A stretch of 64,000 nt of DNA, from the NCBI GenBank assembly GCA_016124375.1, contig WGNV01000002.1:248001-312000 (forward strand). Reading direction: 5' to 3'. Positions 62,772 through 64,000 of this stretch are shown piece after piece; the stretch's first letter is position 1; every line of letters begins with the position of its first letter. The position numbers were made by a program, and so were the translations under genes. Below the pieces are notes generated by a model. The model had not been told where the DNA came from and did no database searches. It saw nothing but the letters and a program-made list of their open reading frames with translations. Source of the DNA: Tepidisphaera sp. Lineage in GTDB: Bacteria; Planctomycetota; Phycisphaerae; Phycisphaerales; UBA1924.

Positions 62772-63755
62772 TCAACCCGCGATCCGGAAGCTCCCGTCGA
62801 CGGGGGGCACCTCGCCCAGCACGACACGGTTGCGCCCGCCCCGCTTTGCGACGTAGAGGTTGGCATCGGCCATCTGAACCCAGGTCTCGGCGTTGACGCT
62901 GGCCTTGGCGCGGCACCCCGCGACGCCGACCGATGCGGTCACGGGCGGAGTCTTACGGAACTCCCAGGTGGTGGCGCAGATGGCGGCTCGGATTCGCTCG
63001 CACACGTTCATTGCTTCGCCCGGGGGCGTGTCGGGCATGATGATCGCGAACTCTTCGCCCCCGTAGCGACACACCAGGTCGGTGCGGCGGCCTTCACGCG
63101 ACAACATCTTGGCGATGCCCACCAGCACCACGTCGCCCGTCGCGTGCCCGTGGGTGTCGTTGATTCGCTTGAAATGATCGATGTCGAGCATCGCCAGGCT
63201 CAGGGGGTGACCCTGGCGGCTGTTGCGGGCGAACTCTTCGCTCCAGCGGCTGTCAAAGAACGCGCGATTCCAGAGCCCCGTGAGCCCGTCCACCTGCGCA
63301 CGCTGGGCCAAGAGCCGGAACAGCCGATGGGTGCGCAGCAGGCTGCGCAGCCTCATGCGAAGCTCAGCAAACTCGAAGGGCTTTCCGATGAAATCGCTGG
63401 CGCCGGCTTCGAAACACTCGACCTTGCGCTCGGCGTTCTGCTCGCGGGCGAGGATGAGCACCGGCACGTTCTGCGTCCCTTCGTCGGCCTTCAGGGCGCG
63501 AAGGACCGACAGCCCGTCCATGCCCGGCATGTCCAGGTCGAGGATGATGGCGGCGGGGAGGCGCGACCGGGCGACGCTCAGCCCCTCGGGGCCGTCGTAC
63601 GCGCTGATGCACTTGAGTTCTTCGCGAGAGAGGTGAAACGCGAGCAGGCGATGCACTTCCGGTGCATCGTCGATGACGAGCACGCAGTCCGTTCCCTCGG
63701 TGTCAACCTGCCCCGGCTGATGCATGATCCCACGCCCCCGCGCTTGTTCAGCCAC
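62772..63755 (-). CDS. Response regulator with diguanylate cyclase domain
   Basis: The 327-aa protein has an N-terminal receiver domain: acidic pair DD at 29-30, phosphorylation Asp 73 in ILDLDMPGMDG, Lys in IGKPFEF. The GGDEF domain has VDGLTGLWNRAFFD, MLDIDHFKRINDTHGH and the active-site loop RYGGEEFAI. GGEEF is compatible with cyclic-di-GMP synthesis. No clear RxxD inhibitory site lies just before the loop. It starts at GTG 63755, overlapping the Hpt gene by eight bases; ATG 63725 is an alternative. Phosphotransfer from the Hpt partner to this receiver is a reasonable inference. Confidence 0.92.
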   Translation of the reverse strand: MAEQARGRGIMHQPGQVDTEGTDCVLVIDDAPEVHRLLAFHLSREELKCISAYDGPEGLSVARSRLPAAIILDLDMPGMDGLSVLRALKADEGTQNVPVLILAREQNAERKVECFEAGASDFIGKPFEFAELRMRLRSLLRTHRLFRLLAQRAQVDGLTGLWNRAFFDSRWSEEFARNSRQGHPLSLAMLDIDHFKRINDTHGHATGDVVLVGIAKMLSREGRRTDLVCRYGGEEFAIIMPDTPPGEAMNVCERIRAAICATTWEFRKTPPVTASVGVAGCRAKASVNAETWVQMADANLYVAKRGGRNRVVLGEVPPVDGSFRIAG

Positions 63756-64000
63756 CCGCCGCCCGATCGCACATTTCGATCAGTTCGTCCACTTCGGCAC
63801 GCACCCGCTCCAGCTCGGCGGCGTCGCGACCTTCCAATCGCTTGATCGCGTCCTCGACCCGGCCCGCAGCGTCGCCCAAGGGCTTGAGCCCGTAACTGGC
63901 CGACGCCCCGCGCAGTTGGTGGGCGAGGCGCTTGAGATCATCGGCGCGCCGCCCTTCCATCGCGGCTCGGATCGCCTCCCGCCTTCGCGAGAGGTCGGCC
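63748..64000 (-). CDS. Hpt-domain protein (partial, runs off right edge)
   Basis: The frame is open to the right edge, with 83 codons visible. KRLAHQLRGASASYGLKPLGDAA carries the phospho-acceptor His of an Hpt domain, and the helical sequence before and after fits. It could be a small stand-alone Hpt protein or the C-terminal part of a hybrid histidine kinase. Its end overlaps the response regulator start, so they are cotranscribed. Confidence 0.82.
   Translation of the reverse strand, partial: ADLSRRREAIRAAMEGRRADDLKRLAHQLRGASASYGLKPLGDAAGRVEDAIKRLEGRDAAELERVRAEVDELIEMCDRAAGG

Overview
The window is GC-rich chromosomal DNA with tightly packed housekeeping genes. The probable source is a member of the Planctomycetota, most likely the class Phycisphaerae. 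This rests on several observations: a membrane Ser/Thr kinase paired with a small sigma factor, large VWA and Q-rich Bat-type proteins, a hopanoid cluster, an mreBCD operon (absent from many other planctomycetes), and several dispersed palindromic repeats. The envelope looks Gram-negative: lipoproteins, an RND efflux pump, TatA and a PagL-like barrel. No phage, transposase, integrase or CRISPR array is visible.

Layout. 1-4795 (-): VWA protein (cut by the left edge) and a 908-aa Q-rich membrane protein. 4871-5899: trpD. 6024-9179 (-): membrane Ser/Thr kinase and sigma factor, divergent from a coiled-coil membrane protein (9555-10547). 10774-13316: mreB, mreC, mreD. 13363-14622 (-): CPA2-type antiporter. 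14733-20202: GlmU-like nucleotidyltransferase, polA, truD. 20203-21373: a gene-free island full of hairpins. 21374-25986: M42 peptidase, YgfZ, RibD and an oversized RNase HII-like protein. 26134-26217: tRNA-Leu(CAG). 26333-29406: crotonase and acyl-CoA dehydrogenase. 29563-30833: two tandem paralogues of an unknown family. 31146-33551: pyruvate/branched-chain dehydrogenase E1 alpha and beta with a zinc-ribbon gene overlapping both.

33679-43945 is a hopanoid cluster: HpnN-type exporter, HpnO-type aminotransferase, squalene-hopene cyclase, an SDR, a small unknown protein, HpnH and HpnG. Together these could take squalene to hopene, adenosylhopane, ribosylhopane and aminobacteriohopanetriol and then move the product between membranes. 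The reductase step is not assigned in the known pathway, so the SDR is a candidate. 43951-49448: lipoprotein esterase and an AcrAB-type RND pump. 49713-53402: tatA, a FolD whose three cyclohydrolase residues are all replaced, and ligA. 53550-61843: CYTH protein, M20 peptidase, TerC-PGPGW fusion, lipoprotein, peroxiredoxin, YggS, nitrilase-family amidase, Maf, a small membrane protein and a SlyX-like protein. 61933-64000: PagL-like barrel, then a response-regulator diguanylate cyclase and an Hpt protein that runs off the right edge.

The most unusual content is non-coding. Eight hairpins share 8-nt arms of varying sequence, a GGA or TGGA loop and an adjoining CCAC. A 28-nt repeat sits at gene ends. 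A pair of hairpins has an identical 10-nt loop and compensating stem changes. The clearest protein anomaly is FolD.
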